A DNA stretch of 64,000 nt, from contig CAJPQT010000003.1 in NCBI GenBank assembly GCA_905372865.1, forward strand, positions 1-64,000, written 5' to 3'. The translations under genes and the position numbers were made by a program. The notes beneath the pieces were generated by a model. The model was not told where the DNA came from. It saw only the letters and a list, made by a program, of their open reading frames with translations, and did not search any database. Positions 53,138 through 62,433 of the stretch are shown piece after piece; positions within the stretch are counted from its first letter, which is position 1, and each line of letters begins with the position of its first letter. This stretch comes from an uncultured Centipeda sp. (GTDB taxonomy: Bacteria > Bacillota > Negativicutes > Selenomonadales > Selenomonadaceae).

Positions 53138-54255
53138 AGATTGATCTTGCTGTACTCGGGCGGCAGTATGAGCTCCACGCCGCCGCGTATGAGGCGGCGG
53201 CACTCCGTGCCCTGCGTTCGGGGTGGTACATCATGGGACCGGAACTCGAGGCATTCGAGGAGGAGTTTGCAGCATACATGGGCGCGAAATATGCGATCGG
53301 GCTGAACTCGGGGCTTGACGCCCTGATGCTCTCTGTCGCCGCGCTCGGCATTGGTGCGGGCGATGAGGTCATTGTACCGGCGAACACCTATATTGCAACC
53401 GTACTTGCGGTCACGGCAAACGGAGCAACTCCCATATTCGTCGAACCTGACGAATACTATAATCTGGACACATCGAAACTCGAAGCCGCGATTACGGAGC
53501 GTACGCGTGCTGTCATGCCCGTTCATCTCTACGGACAGGCGGCAAATATGGGGCGCATGATGGAGATTGCGGCGCGTCACCAGCTTGCCGTCGTTGAGGA
53601 CTGCGCCCAGTCACATGGGGCACACTTCGGCGAGACGATGACGGGACGCTTCGGGGATGTCGGCTGCTTCAGCTTCTACCCGACGAAAAACCTCGGTGCG
53701 TTTGGTGATGCGGGGGCGATCGTGACGGACGATGCGGGAATTGCTGAGCGTATCCGGATGCTTCGCAACTACGGGAGTAAGGAGAAGTATCATAACGAGC
53801 TGTGCGGGATCAACTCTCGTCTGGATGAGATTCAGGCGGCATTGCTGCGTGTCAAACTTGGGCATTTGTCGGAGCTGACCGCAGAGCGCAGAGAGATTGC
53901 GGCGCAATACCTTGCCGGGATTCATAACGAGCATATCAGCCTGCCGCAGTTGCGCGATGGGGCAGAACATGTCTATCATCAGTTCGTTGTGCGGACGGCA
54001 ACGCGCGATCATTTTAAGGCATATCTCAAGGAGCACGGTATCGAGACGGTTATTCACTATCCGATTCCGCCGCATCTGGCGGAGTGTTATGCAAACCTCG
54101 GCTATGGATGCGGCAGTTTCCCCGTCGCCGAGCAGTATGCGGACGAGGTGCTGAGCCTGCCGATATTCAACGGGATGCGGGCGGATGAGATTGCCTATGT
54201 GATCGATACGGTCAATGACTATGCAGGGGAGGGGGCAGTACATGCCATCGGTTGA
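53134..54255 (+). CDS. DegT/DnrJ/EryC1 sugar aminotransferase (FdtB/QdtB-like)
   Basis: A 373-residue PLP enzyme aminating a nucleotide-linked 3-keto sugar. PLP contacts are [12 protein letters not shown] (about 56-67), [10 protein letters not shown] (Asp about 156), and the PLP Lys K185 in [14 protein letters not shown]. The C-terminal [12 protein letters not shown] segment is typical of the family. It overlaps the ketoisomerase gene by four bases and runs 14 bp into the next GT2 gene. By eye its codons are more GC-rich than the flanking glycosyltransferase genes, so the island is a mosaic. Confidence 0.93.
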   Translation: MKIDLAVLGRQYELHAAAYEAAALRALRSGWYIMGPELEAFEEEFAAYMGAKYAIGLNSGLDALMLSVAALGIGAGDEVIVPANTYIATVLAVTANGATPIFVEPDEYYNLDTSKLEAAITERTRAVMPVHLYGQAANMGRMMEIAARHQLAVVEDCAQSHGAHFGETMTGRFGDVGCFSFYPTKNLGAFGDAGAIVTDDAGIAERIRMLRNYGSKEKYHNELCGINSRLDEIQAALLRVKLGHLSELTAERREIAAQYLAGIHNEHISLPQLRDGAEHVYHQFVVRTATRDHFKAYLKEHGIETVIHYPIPPHLAECYANLGYGCGSFPVAEQYADEVLSLPIFNGMRADEIAYVIDTVNDYAGEGAVHAIG

Positions 54256-55192
54256 TATTTCAGTTTGTGTCCTCACCTATCGGCCGGACTATGAGAAGCT
54301 GTTCATAACACTTACCTCTATCATTCGTCAGCAGGGCTGTTCCTATGAAATTATCATTGCGGATGATGGGACGCCGGATTTTAGGCAGGATGTAATTGAA
54401 GTATGGATGTCTGAACATGGCATTTCGGATTACTGCATTGTGCGCAGCATGGAAAACCGTGGAACGGTTCGTAACGTATGGAACGCATATGCCGTCGCCC
54501 ATGGAAGATATGTCAAGGCGATCTCCCCGGGAGATTTTCTATATAATGATACGGCACTTGCAGGAATGCTTCAGTTTATGGAGCAGGAGGGATACCGCAT
54601 TGCCTTTGGACGATCCTGCTACTATAGCCGCAGTGGTGCGCAGGTCTACATCTACAATGTAATGAACCCGTATCAGCTGCGCCCTTATCTTGAGCGGAAT
54701 ACTGCAGCAATCAAAGAAGCATACCTCGTATGTCAGGACTATGCAAACGGAGCCTCATTTATGGGGGAACGTGAGCTCGTGACTGCCTATATCAATCTCA
54801 TTTGTGGACGTGTTGTATACACGGAGGATGCGGCATACATTCTTATGGTTGCCGATGACATACCGCTTGGATTCTGGAATCAGAACTTTATATGGTACGA
54901 ATCCGGTACAGGAATATCTGGCGGCAGTTCTCCTGCATGGATAGAACGTGTGAAGACGGATAATCGCGCGACATTTGCGTTGATGGCAGAGCGCAGATCT
55001 GATCTCTCGGATCTGTGTTGGTGGTACTTGGAGGAGCAGAGCCGTGAGGACTCATCCTATACGCAAATACGGTGTGCCTACTATGAAGAAGTGGAGCGGA
55101 TGATCCAAAACGAAACCTTTTTACAAGATGTTGATGAGGGGGAACTGAAAAAACTGCTGGAAGCTGGACATGCGGTTGGGAATGGGGGATAG
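54242..55192 (+). CDS. GT2 family glycosyltransferase, copy B
   Basis: A 316-residue paralog of the gene at 49655: [50 protein letters not shown] and [11 protein letters not shown] all match copy A closely, as does the C-terminal [13 protein letters not shown]. The ATG at 54242 lies inside the end of the aminotransferase gene with GGGGAGGGGG upstream. It probably adds a sugar, perhaps the amino sugar made by the two genes before it. The two copies likely act on different residues of one glycan. Confidence 0.9.
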   Translation: MPSVDISVCVLTYRPDYEKLFITLTSIIRQQGCSYEIIIADDGTPDFRQDVIEVWMSEHGISDYCIVRSMENRGTVRNVWNAYAVAHGRYVKAISPGDFLYNDTALAGMLQFMEQEGYRIAFGRSCYYSRSGAQVYIYNVMNPYQLRPYLERNTAAIKEAYLVCQDYANGASFMGERELVTAYINLICGRVVYTEDAAYILMVADDIPLGFWNQNFIWYESGTGISGGSSPAWIERVKTDNRATFALMAERRSDLSDLCWWYLEEQSREDSSYTQIRCAYYEEVERMIQNETFLQDVDEGELKKLLEAGHAVGNGG

Positions 55193-55193
55193 G

Positions 55194-55793
55194 ATGCAGG
55201 GGATTCGACTTGATGGGCAATCGGTATATTTGACGGAGGTAGCAGAGGAATATTTTCCCTACATCATTGCGTGGCGCAATGACACAGAGAATAATCGATA
55301 TCTGAACCAGCCTTTTCGCCTCACAATGGACAAGCAGTGCGCATGGTATGAGCATTATCACAATGACCCGACACAGGGACTTCTCGTCGTTGTGGATAAG
55401 AAGCGAAATATCCCATTTGCGACGATGGGGTGGACGGACTATGATAGGGCACAGCGGCTCTGCATCACGGGACGGCTCCTCGTCGGCGACCGCCATTATC
55501 GCGGCAGCGTGCTCTTTGCAGAGGCAACGGTACTGTTTGCGGACTATATGTATGGGGCGTTTGGCGTAGATACCTGCTATGCACATATTGTGTGCGATAA
55601 TATTGCGTCTGTTCGATATCACGAAAAATATGGATTTCATCGAAATGACGGCATTTCAAAATTTCCGGAGGAACTCATCGTAAATGGAATGCGGCAGGAG
55701 GAATATGTTCGGACAAAAGAGGATTGGGCCACAATACGTCACACTGTGTTGGATCGACTAAGAGACAGGGACGTGCGATTGGGTACGATATAA
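55194..55793 (+). CDS. GNAT family N-acetyltransferase
   Basis: A 199-residue acetyl-CoA-dependent transferase. The early YIIAWRNDTENNRYLNQPF (WRN motif) resembles PseH/RimL-like proteins of surface-sugar loci. The acetyl-CoA-binding region is GRLLVGDRHYRGSVLFAEAT, and NIASVRYHEKYGFHRN gives the usual C-terminal helix. It follows a GT2 gene immediately and may N-acetylate the 3-amino sugar made by the FdtA/FdtB-like enzymes. ATG at 55194 with GGGGG upstream; ATG at 55182 is possible. It is an inference that this, not a FdtC-type enzyme, completes the pathway. Confidence 0.87.
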   Translation: MQGIRLDGQSVYLTEVAEEYFPYIIAWRNDTENNRYLNQPFRLTMDKQCAWYEHYHNDPTQGLLVVVDKKRNIPFATMGWTDYDRAQRLCITGRLLVGDRHYRGSVLFAEATVLFADYMYGAFGVDTCYAHIVCDNIASVRYHEKYGFHRNDGISKFPEELIVNGMRQEEYVRTKEDWATIRHTVLDRLRDRDVRLGTI

Positions 55794-55881
55794 TGAAGAT
55801 TCATGTTGTGTTGACTGATAAAGAAATATCTTGGATCAAGGCATGTAGGAAAAAAGCGGTTTTTGGGTCAGGAGGATCTGC

Positions 55882-56074
55882 GTGAAAGATCTTGTGTTCG
55901 GGACGGTCAATAGCGGTAGGTCAAACTGTTCTCGCCTGGCGACTATTTCTAAAATGATACGGCTATACGGACATACTCCGCGGCTACTATGCAGAGGTGG
56001 ATCAGATCGTCCGAACAGGCTTGTGTTTACAGGATGTTGACCCACAGGAACTCATAAAACCGGTAACTGATTGA
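55882..56074 (+). pseudogene. GT2 remnant with internal deletion and frameshifts
   Basis: Three frames of this stretch match parts of the GT2 copies. Positions 55914-55964 give VKLFSPGDYF, stop, NDTA (compare [15 protein letters not shown]). From 55961 another frame reads GYTDILRGYYAEVDQIV, then LQDVDPQEL, ending at 56074 (compare [15 protein letters not shown] and LQDVDEGEL in copy B). Most of the gene between is deleted. A small competing frame from GTG 55882, behind GGAGGAT, has no known relatives. This shows that a third GT2 copy once stood here. Confidence 0.75.
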
Positions 56075-56085
56075 AAGGAATTAAT

Positions 56086-57690
56086 ATGGAAGAATCGGGT
56101 TTTTGCAGTTTGGATTTTGTGGCTTACTATTTACAGAAACTCCATAATCGCGCACATACAGACCGCAAGATGCGCGTTCTTTTTCTGGTACATGAGCCGT
56201 TCCTTTGGGAAAAGCAGGAATATATATACGATTTGTTTGCTGCCGATGACATGGTGGAGACAACCCTTGTGCTGCTTCCCAGCTACAATGCAATTGATGC
56301 GACAGAGCATAAACCTGCAGGGCAATACATGGATAAGACGTGGCACTTCTTTCATGACCATTATCCCAATGTATTCGATTTTACCAATGTTGTTGATTTG
56401 AACGTTTTTCAGCCCGATTACATCTTTTTGCCGACACCGTATGATGGGCTGCGCCCTCTTCACGGGACACGTACATCAGAGCTTGCTAAAATTGCAAAGA
56501 TTTGCTATATCGCGTATGGGACGCAGGGAACAAAGTTTTTTATCCAAGCGGAGGCTTCACTCGCGCCATTCTTTTCCCATGTGTCATTTCATTTCTGCGA
56601 TTCTGAGGAGGAGCAGATCGCCATGGAAGCCGCCTATCCGGATACGGTTGCAGCCGGCGTGCAGCATTTTGAGGATATCGGTTATCCGAGCTTTGAACCG
56701 TATCTGGAATATCGGTGTGAGCCACGCATTCGTCGGCGAATTCTATGGATGCCGCGTTGGAATACAGAGTCAAATGTTGGGGGAAGTCATTTTTTGGTCT
56801 ACAAGGATGCATTTCTTGCGTTTGCACGGAAATATGGCAGTGAGACGTTGGAATTTGCCATCCGTCCACATCCGCTTATGTTCAATAATTTTGTCCAAAG
56901 AGGGCAGATGACGGCACAGGAGGTCGCCGACTTTAAGGCACAGCTGGCGGCGTATGGGATTGTGTTGGATGAGGGACAATATAGCGTCTTTGAAGCACTG
57001 ACCTCGACGGATATCCTGTTGGCAGATTTCTCGTCGCTCAATATGCCCTTTTTTCTGTTGGAGCGACCGCTTGTATATTGTCCGAATGACAACGAACTGA
57101 GCGATGATTATAAGAAAATGGCTGCGGGCAGTTATGTCGCTGAGAACTGGGATGAGGCAGCGTATTATTTGGAGCGGCTGATTCGTTATGAAGATCCGGT
57201 GGCGCATCAGCGGCGGAAGATCGTCGAGGAGTTCCGAGCAAAGCATATTGGTGCGGCACAGCGCATTGCTGACCGTATCAAAAGGGACTTCGCAGAAAGC
57301 TTTCATCCGCGCACGGCCTGTCTGCCCGAGATCGAGCAGCGGCTTTTTGAGGCGAAGAAAACTCTTGTTTCGATCATGGGGAGGAGTTCTGACCTCCTGC
57401 CGCATTTCTGTGAACAGGAGTGGTATCCTCTTTATCTGGAGATGCTCTCCATGCACCCCTGGAGCGATCATTTCGTATGGGGTGAGCAGCAGATTCTCGT
57501 AAAGTTGAAGGAGCTCTATGCCAATGCAGTGGAGCGGGAGCATCGTGCCTGTCTGACTCTTGCAATGCTGCTTTTTGCCGATCCACTGATACTTTCTGTT
57601 CCTCTTGAAATAGATCTTTTTCCTGAGGGGCTGTATGCGGATTTGCGGGAGGCGTTTCGTGTGCAGCGGGCGGAGTTGGGGCTTTCGTGA
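56086..57690 (+). CDS. CDP-glycerol glycerophosphotransferase-like protein
   Basis: A 534-residue cytoplasmic GT-B-fold protein of the TagF/TagB-type (Glyphos_transf) family. The family C-terminal core is visible as RRRILWMPRWNTES, FAIRPHPLMFNN (the HP motif), then LTSTDILLADFSSLNMPFFL and RPLVYCPND. The N-terminal part (VLFLVHEPFLWEKQEYIYD) is like that of surface-glycan members of the family. About 150 further residues follow the core. It lies directly before the licA-like gene, so it may transfer a polyol-phosphate or phosphocholine-type group onto the glycan. That link is inferred. AAAGGA precedes the ATG. Confidence 0.83.
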   Translation: MEESGFCSLDFVAYYLQKLHNRAHTDRKMRVLFLVHEPFLWEKQEYIYDLFAADDMVETTLVLLPSYNAIDATEHKPAGQYMDKTWHFFHDHYPNVFDFTNVVDLNVFQPDYIFLPTPYDGLRPLHGTRTSELAKIAKICYIAYGTQGTKFFIQAEASLAPFFSHVSFHFCDSEEEQIAMEAAYPDTVAAGVQHFEDIGYPSFEPYLEYRCEPRIRRRILWMPRWNTESNVGGSHFLVYKDAFLAFARKYGSETLEFAIRPHPLMFNNFVQRGQMTAQEVADFKAQLAAYGIVLDEGQYSVFEALTSTDILLADFSSLNMPFFLLERPLVYCPNDNELSDDYKKMAAGSYVAENWDEAAYYLERLIRYEDPVAHQRRKIVEEFRAKHIGAAQRIADRIKRDFAESFHPRTACLPEIEQRLFEAKKTLVSIMGRSSDLLPHFCEQEWYPLYLEMLSMHPWSDHFVWGEQQILVKLKELYANAVEREHRACLTLAMLLFADPLILSVPLEIDLFPEGLYADLREAFRVQRAELGLS

Positions 57691-57712
57691 TGGGGAAATG
57701 GGGCGAGATCTG

Positions 57713-58633
57713 ATGGAGCTTGACAAGCAGGTGTGTCCAAATTCGGCAGAAGAGATATTCATTCGGCGTACGATTAAGCAGTATTTTGGCAAGAAGGCGG
57801 CATCCGGTGTCCTATTGCCCCTCAAGGCAGGTATGACAAATGACTCCTTCCTGTTTGACGTACAGGGGAAGAAATATATCTTTCGTTGCAACGGAAAGGG
57901 GACCGAGCTTTTAATCGACCGTGAGAATGAGAAGGCTGTCTATGAAATGCTTCGCTGTACGGACATCACAGAGGATATTGTTGCACTCAGTATTGAACCG
58001 GGCTATAAGATCTCGCGCTACTATGAAGACTCTCGTGTCTGCGATCCAATGAATATGGATGAGGTGCATTCCTGCATGAAAGCGCTGCGTTCTTTTCATG
58101 AGCTCAGACTGTGTGGTGCGAGTAAGTTTAACCCTTTTGAGGCTGTGATCCATTATGAAGCAGTCCTTAATGGGGGGGGGAATGTCTGCTCTGAATACAT
58201 GAGTATAAGGGACGCTGTTTTTTCTTTGCGGCCATTTCTTGCGCCGTTTTTAGAAAATAGAGATACACTCTGCCATATCGACTCGATTTCTGATAACTTT
58301 CTCTTCGTTGAGGGACGTGAATCCCCCTACCTTATTGACTGGGAGTATGCGGCATGTTCCGATCCTCTTGTTGATGTCGCGATGTTCGCGATCTATGCGA
58401 ACTACGCGGAAGCGGAGACAACGCGGCTGCTTGCAGGCTACTTTCCCGAGGGAGTCGACGAGCAAATCAAGGCGAGGGTATATGCCTATATGGCGGTGGG
58501 CGGACTTTTGTGGAGTCTATGGTGTGCCTATAAAAGCTCTCTTGGCACATCTTTTGGTGTGTATGCTGAGAATCAGCTGCGCTTCGCAAAGACGTATCCG
58601 GCAAAGGTGCATGATCTGTTAGGGGATATGTGA
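57713..58633 (+). CDS. licA: Choline kinase-like phosphotransferase (LicA)
   Basis: A 306-residue kinase of the LicA/choline-ethanolamine kinase family. The nucleotide part begins LLPLKAGMTNDSFLFDVQGK; the catalytic loop reads CHIDSISDNFLF and the metal-binding region YLIDWEYAACSDPLVDVAMF, the typical LicA ending. It would phosphorylate choline as the first step of phosphocholine decoration. ATG at 57713 has GGGGCGAG five bases upstream; ATG at 57698 is the alternative. The next two genes, licB-like and licC-like, overlap in tandem, which strongly supports the assignment. No obvious tetranucleotide phase-variation repeat is present at the start, unlike Haemophilus licA. Confidence 0.87.
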   Translation: MELDKQVCPNSAEEIFIRRTIKQYFGKKAASGVLLPLKAGMTNDSFLFDVQGKKYIFRCNGKGTELLIDRENEKAVYEMLRCTDITEDIVALSIEPGYKISRYYEDSRVCDPMNMDEVHSCMKALRSFHELRLCGASKFNPFEAVIHYEAVLNGGGNVCSEYMSIRDAVFSLRPFLAPFLENRDTLCHIDSISDNFLFVEGRESPYLIDWEYAACSDPLVDVAMFAIYANYAEAETTRLLAGYFPEGVDEQIKARVYAYMAVGGLLWSLWCAYKSSLGTSFGVYAENQLRFAKTYPAKVHDLLGDM

Positions 58634-59583
58634 TGAATCGCTATCCTCTATGGCTTTTGCTCGGTGTTGCGAGTGGCTTCCTATGGGGCTGTAATAATTA
58701 TCTGTATGCGGCGGGTGTGTATGAGGCGACGGAGGGACTGCTACCCATCGGTATTCTTTTCCCACTCGTTTGTACGGCGATCAACGATGTGAGTGCAGCT
58801 GTCTTTTTACTTACACTCAATGGTGTACGTGGTGTCCTTCGCTCTGGCCATACTGTGATTGCCAGCCGCTCCGGTGTTTTTCTGATTGCTGCGGCGCTCC
58901 TCGGCGGTCCTTTGGGACAGCTTTCCTATTGCCTCGGTATTCTGTGGGCGGGACCGACGTACGCACTGGCACTTTCGGCACTCTATCCCGTTGTTGGCTG
59001 TATTTTGGCACGTATTTTCCTGCATCAGCGGATGAATACAGGTATGTGCATTGGTATTTTGCTCGCTGTGGTGGGGGCCGTTCTTGCGGGCTTAACTGAG
59101 CCGGAGAGTGTTCCACCGCTGCTTTCTCGGGGGATCCTTTGCAGTCTCCTCGCTGCTCTCTGCTGGGGCAGTGAAATCGTACTTGCGGTACGGGGAATGG
59201 ATGATATTTCACCGGGTCTTGCCATTACGCTGCGTGAAAGTATCTCCGGTGTGGTGCTGCTTTTTGTGACATTCGTGCTCTTGTCCGGCAGCTCCGTGTG
59301 GCTCTCGTTCTCCGATAAAATGTTGGCACTCGGAACACTGGTTTTTGCGGGTGTCGCTGCAGGCGCTTCTTACTTCCTCTGGTATGCGGTTAATCGTGCG
59401 ATTGGTTGTGCACATGGAATGGCGACCAATGCGAGTTATATCATATGGGGAGCGTTGCTGCAATGGGGGCTTGGTAATGATCCACCGTCGAGGCTGATGG
59501 TATTCGGCTGTGCGCTTGTCTTTGCGGGTGTATTATTGGTCTCGCTTTATCCACAGAAAGAAGAGATGCATTGTGACGAATGA
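58633..59583 (+). CDS. licB: DMT/EamA-type permease, probable choline importer (LicB)
   Basis: A 316-residue membrane protein with ten helices in two EamA-like halves. The first half has LGVASGFLWGCNNYLYAAGV and GGPLGQLSYCLGILWAGPTYALALSALYP in order; the second repeats the pattern (LLAALCWGSEIVLAVRGM). This matches the LicB choline permease family. The ATG overlaps the licA stop codon (TGATG), and its own end overlaps licC, so the three are translated as a unit. Confidence 0.85.
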   Translation: MNRYPLWLLLGVASGFLWGCNNYLYAAGVYEATEGLLPIGILFPLVCTAINDVSAAVFLLTLNGVRGVLRSGHTVIASRSGVFLIAAALLGGPLGQLSYCLGILWAGPTYALALSALYPVVGCILARIFLHQRMNTGMCIGILLAVVGAVLAGLTEPESVPPLLSRGILCSLLAALCWGSEIVLAVRGMDDISPGLAITLRESISGVVLLFVTFVLLSGSSVWLSFSDKMLALGTLVFAGVAAGASYFLWYAVNRAIGCAHGMATNASYIIWGALLQWGLGNDPPSRLMVFGCALVFAGVLLVSLYPQKEEMHCDE

Positions 59584-60355
59584 GGAATTCTTGCAACTCT
59601 ATACTGTACAAAAGACAGGGTCTGCAGCACAGCGATTGCGTGCGAGAGATGCGCTTACTCCCTACCGCGTGAAGAATGCTGTACTGATGGCGGCGGGCTA
59701 CGGCAGCCGTCTCGCGCCCATTACGGATCAGATACCGAAGGGCTTGCTGCGAATCCGCGGCGAAGTGTTGGTCGAGCGTCAGATTGAGCAGCTTGTCGAG
59801 GCGGGCGTTGCAGATATCTTCCTTGTCACGGGATATCGAAGCGAACAGTTCGCCTATCTTGGGACGCATCCGCATGTCCACATTGTGGAGAATCCGGACT
59901 ATCGCCGCTATAACAACACATCATCGCTCTATTGTGTGTTGGATGAACTCGACAATACTTACATCTGCTCGGCGGATAATTATTTCACGAAGAATGTCTT
60001 TGCACCCTATGTCTACCGTTCCTATTATGCGGCGACCTATAGAGATGAGCCGACGGAGGAATACTATCTGTCCGTGGATGCGGATGACCGCATCACGGGG
60101 GTACAGATTGGCGGCGCACAAGGTTGGTATATGATGGGGCATGTGTACTTTGCTTGCTCGTTTAGTGAACAGTTCCGCAGATTGTTCAAACGTGCCTATG
60201 AAACGGATTCTACTGTTCGAGAACAGCTCTGGGAGCAGTTCTATATGCGGCATCTCGATGAATTGGCACTCTATCGAAAGTGCTATTCGCAAGGGGTCGT
60301 CTATGAGTTTGACACCCTTTCAGATATTCTAGCGTTTGATCCAAAGTTCAGATGA
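59573..60355 (+). CDS. licC: Phosphocholine cytidylyltransferase (LicC)
   Basis: A 260-residue nucleotidyltransferase that would make CDP-choline. The signature VLMAAGYGSRLAPITDQIPK (about 38-57), followed by GLLRIRGEVLVERQI and LVTGYRSEQFAYL, is typical of LicC. A ~35-residue N-terminal extension (NEEFLQLYTVQKTGSAAQRL) looks like a small helical DNA-binding-type prefix. The GTG at 59573 lies inside the end of licB with AAGAAGAG upstream. A perfect terminator follows, ending the island. No licD-type phosphocholine transferase is in the window. Confidence 0.9.
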   Translation: MTNEEFLQLYTVQKTGSAAQRLRARDALTPYRVKNAVLMAAGYGSRLAPITDQIPKGLLRIRGEVLVERQIEQLVEAGVADIFLVTGYRSEQFAYLGTHPHVHIVENPDYRRYNNTSSLYCVLDELDNTYICSADNYFTKNVFAPYVYRSYYAATYRDEPTEEYYLSVDADDRITGVQIGGAQGWYMMGHVYFACSFSEQFRRLFKRAYETDSTVREQLWEQFYMRHLDELALYRKCYSQGVVYEFDTLSDILAFDPKFR

Positions 60356-60368
60356 CGGAATCGGCTGC

Positions 60369-60414
60369 AAAAAAGCTCCTTATGCTGCAGTGATGCAGCA
60401 TAAGGAGCTTTTTT
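60369..60414 (+). terminator. Perfect terminator of the glycan island
   Basis: A 21-bp perfect stem (60369-60389 / 60394-60414) with loop GTGA, A6 on the left and T6 on the right. It can work in both directions. Confidence 0.97.
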
Positions 60415-60442
60415 GCTGAGAATTTCTATTGATTATTGACCG

Positions 60443-60484
60443 GTAACAAATGTTACGTCTATGGAGAGACCTCTTTGCTATAAT
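60443..60484 (+). promoter_or_regulatory. hcp promoter with CRP/FNR-type palindrome
   Basis: GTAACA-AA-TGTTAC (60443-60456), a perfect 14-bp palindrome, is centred at 60449.5. TATAAT lies at 60479-60484 with no good -35 box. With a start near 60491 the palindrome is centred at -41.5, the class II activator position of CRP/FNR proteins such as HcpR. Confidence 0.75.
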
Positions 60485-60531
60485 CAACGCAACAAATGTG
60501 TATTGTATATGACAGCAAAGGAGAGTTTCTC

Positions 60532-62193
60532 ATGGATGCTAAAATGTTTTGTTATCAGTGTCAGGAGACAGCAGGCGGCAAGGGCTGCACGGTGCAGGGG
60601 GTCTGCGGAAAGAAGCCGGATGTCGCGGAGATGCAGGATCTGCTCGTCTATGTGACGAAGGGGCTCGGCGCGGTGACGACGCAGCTGCGCGCAGAGGGCA
60701 AGAAGGTTGCGATCGAGGTCAACCATCGCGTGACGATGAACCTCTTCATCACGATCACGAATGCGAACTTTGACCGTGAGGCGATCATCGACGTGATTGA
60801 GGAGACACTCGCGCTGAAGTCGGATCTGATCGCACAGGTTGCAGATGCGTCGAAGCTGCCCGCAGCGGCACACTGGACGGCTCCGCGTGCGGACTTCGAG
60901 GCAAAGGCAAAGACGGTCGGCGTACTCGCGACAGAGAACGAGGATGTCCGCAGTCTGCGCGAGCTGACGACATACGGCCTGAAGGGGCTGTCCGCCTACG
61001 TTGAGCATGCGAATGCACTCGGCCACGAGAACGAGGAGATCGATGCGTTCATGCAGCGTGCGCTTGCGCAGCTCCTCGACGATACGATGGACGGTGATGC
61101 GCTGACGGCACTTGTGCTTGAGACGGGCAAGTGGGGCGTGGACGGTATGGCTTTGCTCGATGGCGCGAACACGAGCACGTACGGACATCCCGAGATCTCG
61201 AAGGTGAAGCTCGGTGTCCGCAATCGTCCCGGTATCCTCATCTCAGGTCATGATCTCAAGGATCTCGAGCGTCTTTTGGAGCAGACGAAGGGCACGGGGG
61301 TCGATGTCTATACGCACGGCGAGATGATTCCTGCACATTACTACCCCGCATTTAAGAAGTACGACAACCTCGTCGGCAACTACGGCAACGCATGGTGGTT
61401 GCAGAAAGAGGAGTTCGAGAAGTTCAACGGCGCGATCCTCATGACGACGAATTGCGTTGTTCCGCCGAAGGACAGCTACAAGGATCGTCTCTTCACAACG
61501 GCTGCGGTTGGCGTGCCGGGCTGCACGCACATTCCTCTCGTGAACGGTGAGAAGGACTTTACGCCCGTGATCGAGTGTGCGAAGAAGTGTGCGCCTCCGA
61601 CGGAGCTGGAGACGGGCGAGATCGTCGGCGGCTTCGCCCATGAGCAGGTCTTTGCTGTGGCGGACAAGGTCGTCGAGGCGGTGAAGAGCGGCGCGATCAA
61701 GAAGTTCGTCGTCATGGCAGGCTGCGACGGCCGCATGAAGTCGCGTGAGTACTACGGTGAGTTCGCGGAGGCTCTGCCGCACGACACGGTCATTCTCACG
61801 GCGGGCTGCGCGAAGTACAAGTACATCAAGAAGGATCTCGGTGACATCGGCGGTATCCCACGTGTGCTCGATGCAGGGCAGTGCAACGACTCCTACTCGC
61901 TCGCGCTGATCGCGCTGAAGCTGAAGGAAGTATTCGGTCTGGATGATGTGAACAAGCTCCCGATTGCGTACAACATCGCGTGGTACGAGCAGAAGGCGGT
62001 CATTGTTCTCCTTGCGCTGCTCCATCTCGGCGTAAAGAACATCCACCTCGGACCCACGCTTCCCGCATTCCTCTCCCCGAATGTCGCAAAGGTACTCGTC
62101 GAGACCTTCGGCATCGGCGGCATCACGAATGTTGAGGACGATATGGCGATGTTCGGCATTGAGGTGAATGCACCCGAAGCCACAGCTGTGTAA
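60532..62193 (+). CDS. hcp: Hydroxylamine reductase / hybrid-cluster protein
   Basis: A 553-residue iron-sulfur enzyme of nitric oxide and hydroxylamine metabolism and nitrosative-stress defence. The N-terminal cluster ligands are C7, C10, C19 and C25 ([13 protein letters not shown], then GVC), the spacing of the anaerobe [4Fe-4S] form. The hybrid-cluster ligands are in [39 protein letters not shown] and the later AGCAKYKY and [10 protein letters not shown] blocks. Full family length. AAAGGAGAG precedes the ATG. Expression is likely switched by a CRP/FNR-type activator acting at the palindrome. Confidence 0.98.
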   Translation: MDAKMFCYQCQETAGGKGCTVQGVCGKKPDVAEMQDLLVYVTKGLGAVTTQLRAEGKKVAIEVNHRVTMNLFITITNANFDREAIIDVIEETLALKSDLIAQVADASKLPAAAHWTAPRADFEAKAKTVGVLATENEDVRSLRELTTYGLKGLSAYVEHANALGHENEEIDAFMQRALAQLLDDTMDGDALTALVLETGKWGVDGMALLDGANTSTYGHPEISKVKLGVRNRPGILISGHDLKDLERLLEQTKGTGVDVYTHGEMIPAHYYPAFKKYDNLVGNYGNAWWLQKEEFEKFNGAILMTTNCVVPPKDSYKDRLFTTAAVGVPGCTHIPLVNGEKDFTPVIECAKKCAPPTELETGEIVGGFAHEQVFAVADKVVEAVKSGAIKKFVVMAGCDGRMKSREYYGEFAEALPHDTVILTAGCAKYKYIKKDLGDIGGIPRVLDAGQCNDSYSLALIALKLKEVFGLDDVNKLPIAYNIAWYEQKAVIVLLALLHLGVKNIHLGPTLPAFLSPNVAKVLVETFGIGGITNVEDDMAMFGIEVNAPEATAV

Positions 62194-62221
62194 AAGAATA
62201 TCTGTTCATAGATAAGTAAAT

Positions 62222-62273
62222 GGGACTTCCGTACGAAATAAAATGGTATTTCGTATGGAAGTCTCTTCGTTTT
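62222..62273 (+). terminator. Terminator of hcp
   Basis: GACTTCCGTACGAAATA (62224-62240) pairs with the segment 62247-62263 (one mismatch) around AAATGG, followed by TCTTCGTTTT. Confidence 0.8.
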
Positions 62274-62381
62274 ATGCGTCGACTAATTATTGACGAAGGC
62301 GCTGTAGATTACGTGTGCGTGCCGCATGAAAATTACTGTAATGCTGTACGATCATTGCGTCAGATATATGGGGGGACAGCT

Positions 62382-62410
62382 TTGCATCTTACCCATGCGG
62401 ATGGTATGAT
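62382..62410 (+). promoter_or_regulatory. Promoter of membrane protein gene
   Basis: TTGCAT (62382-62387), 17-bp spacer, TATGAT (62405-62410), 24 bp before the next start codon. Confidence 0.75.
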
Positions 62411-62433
62411 GAATGAAATAAAGGGGGAATATC

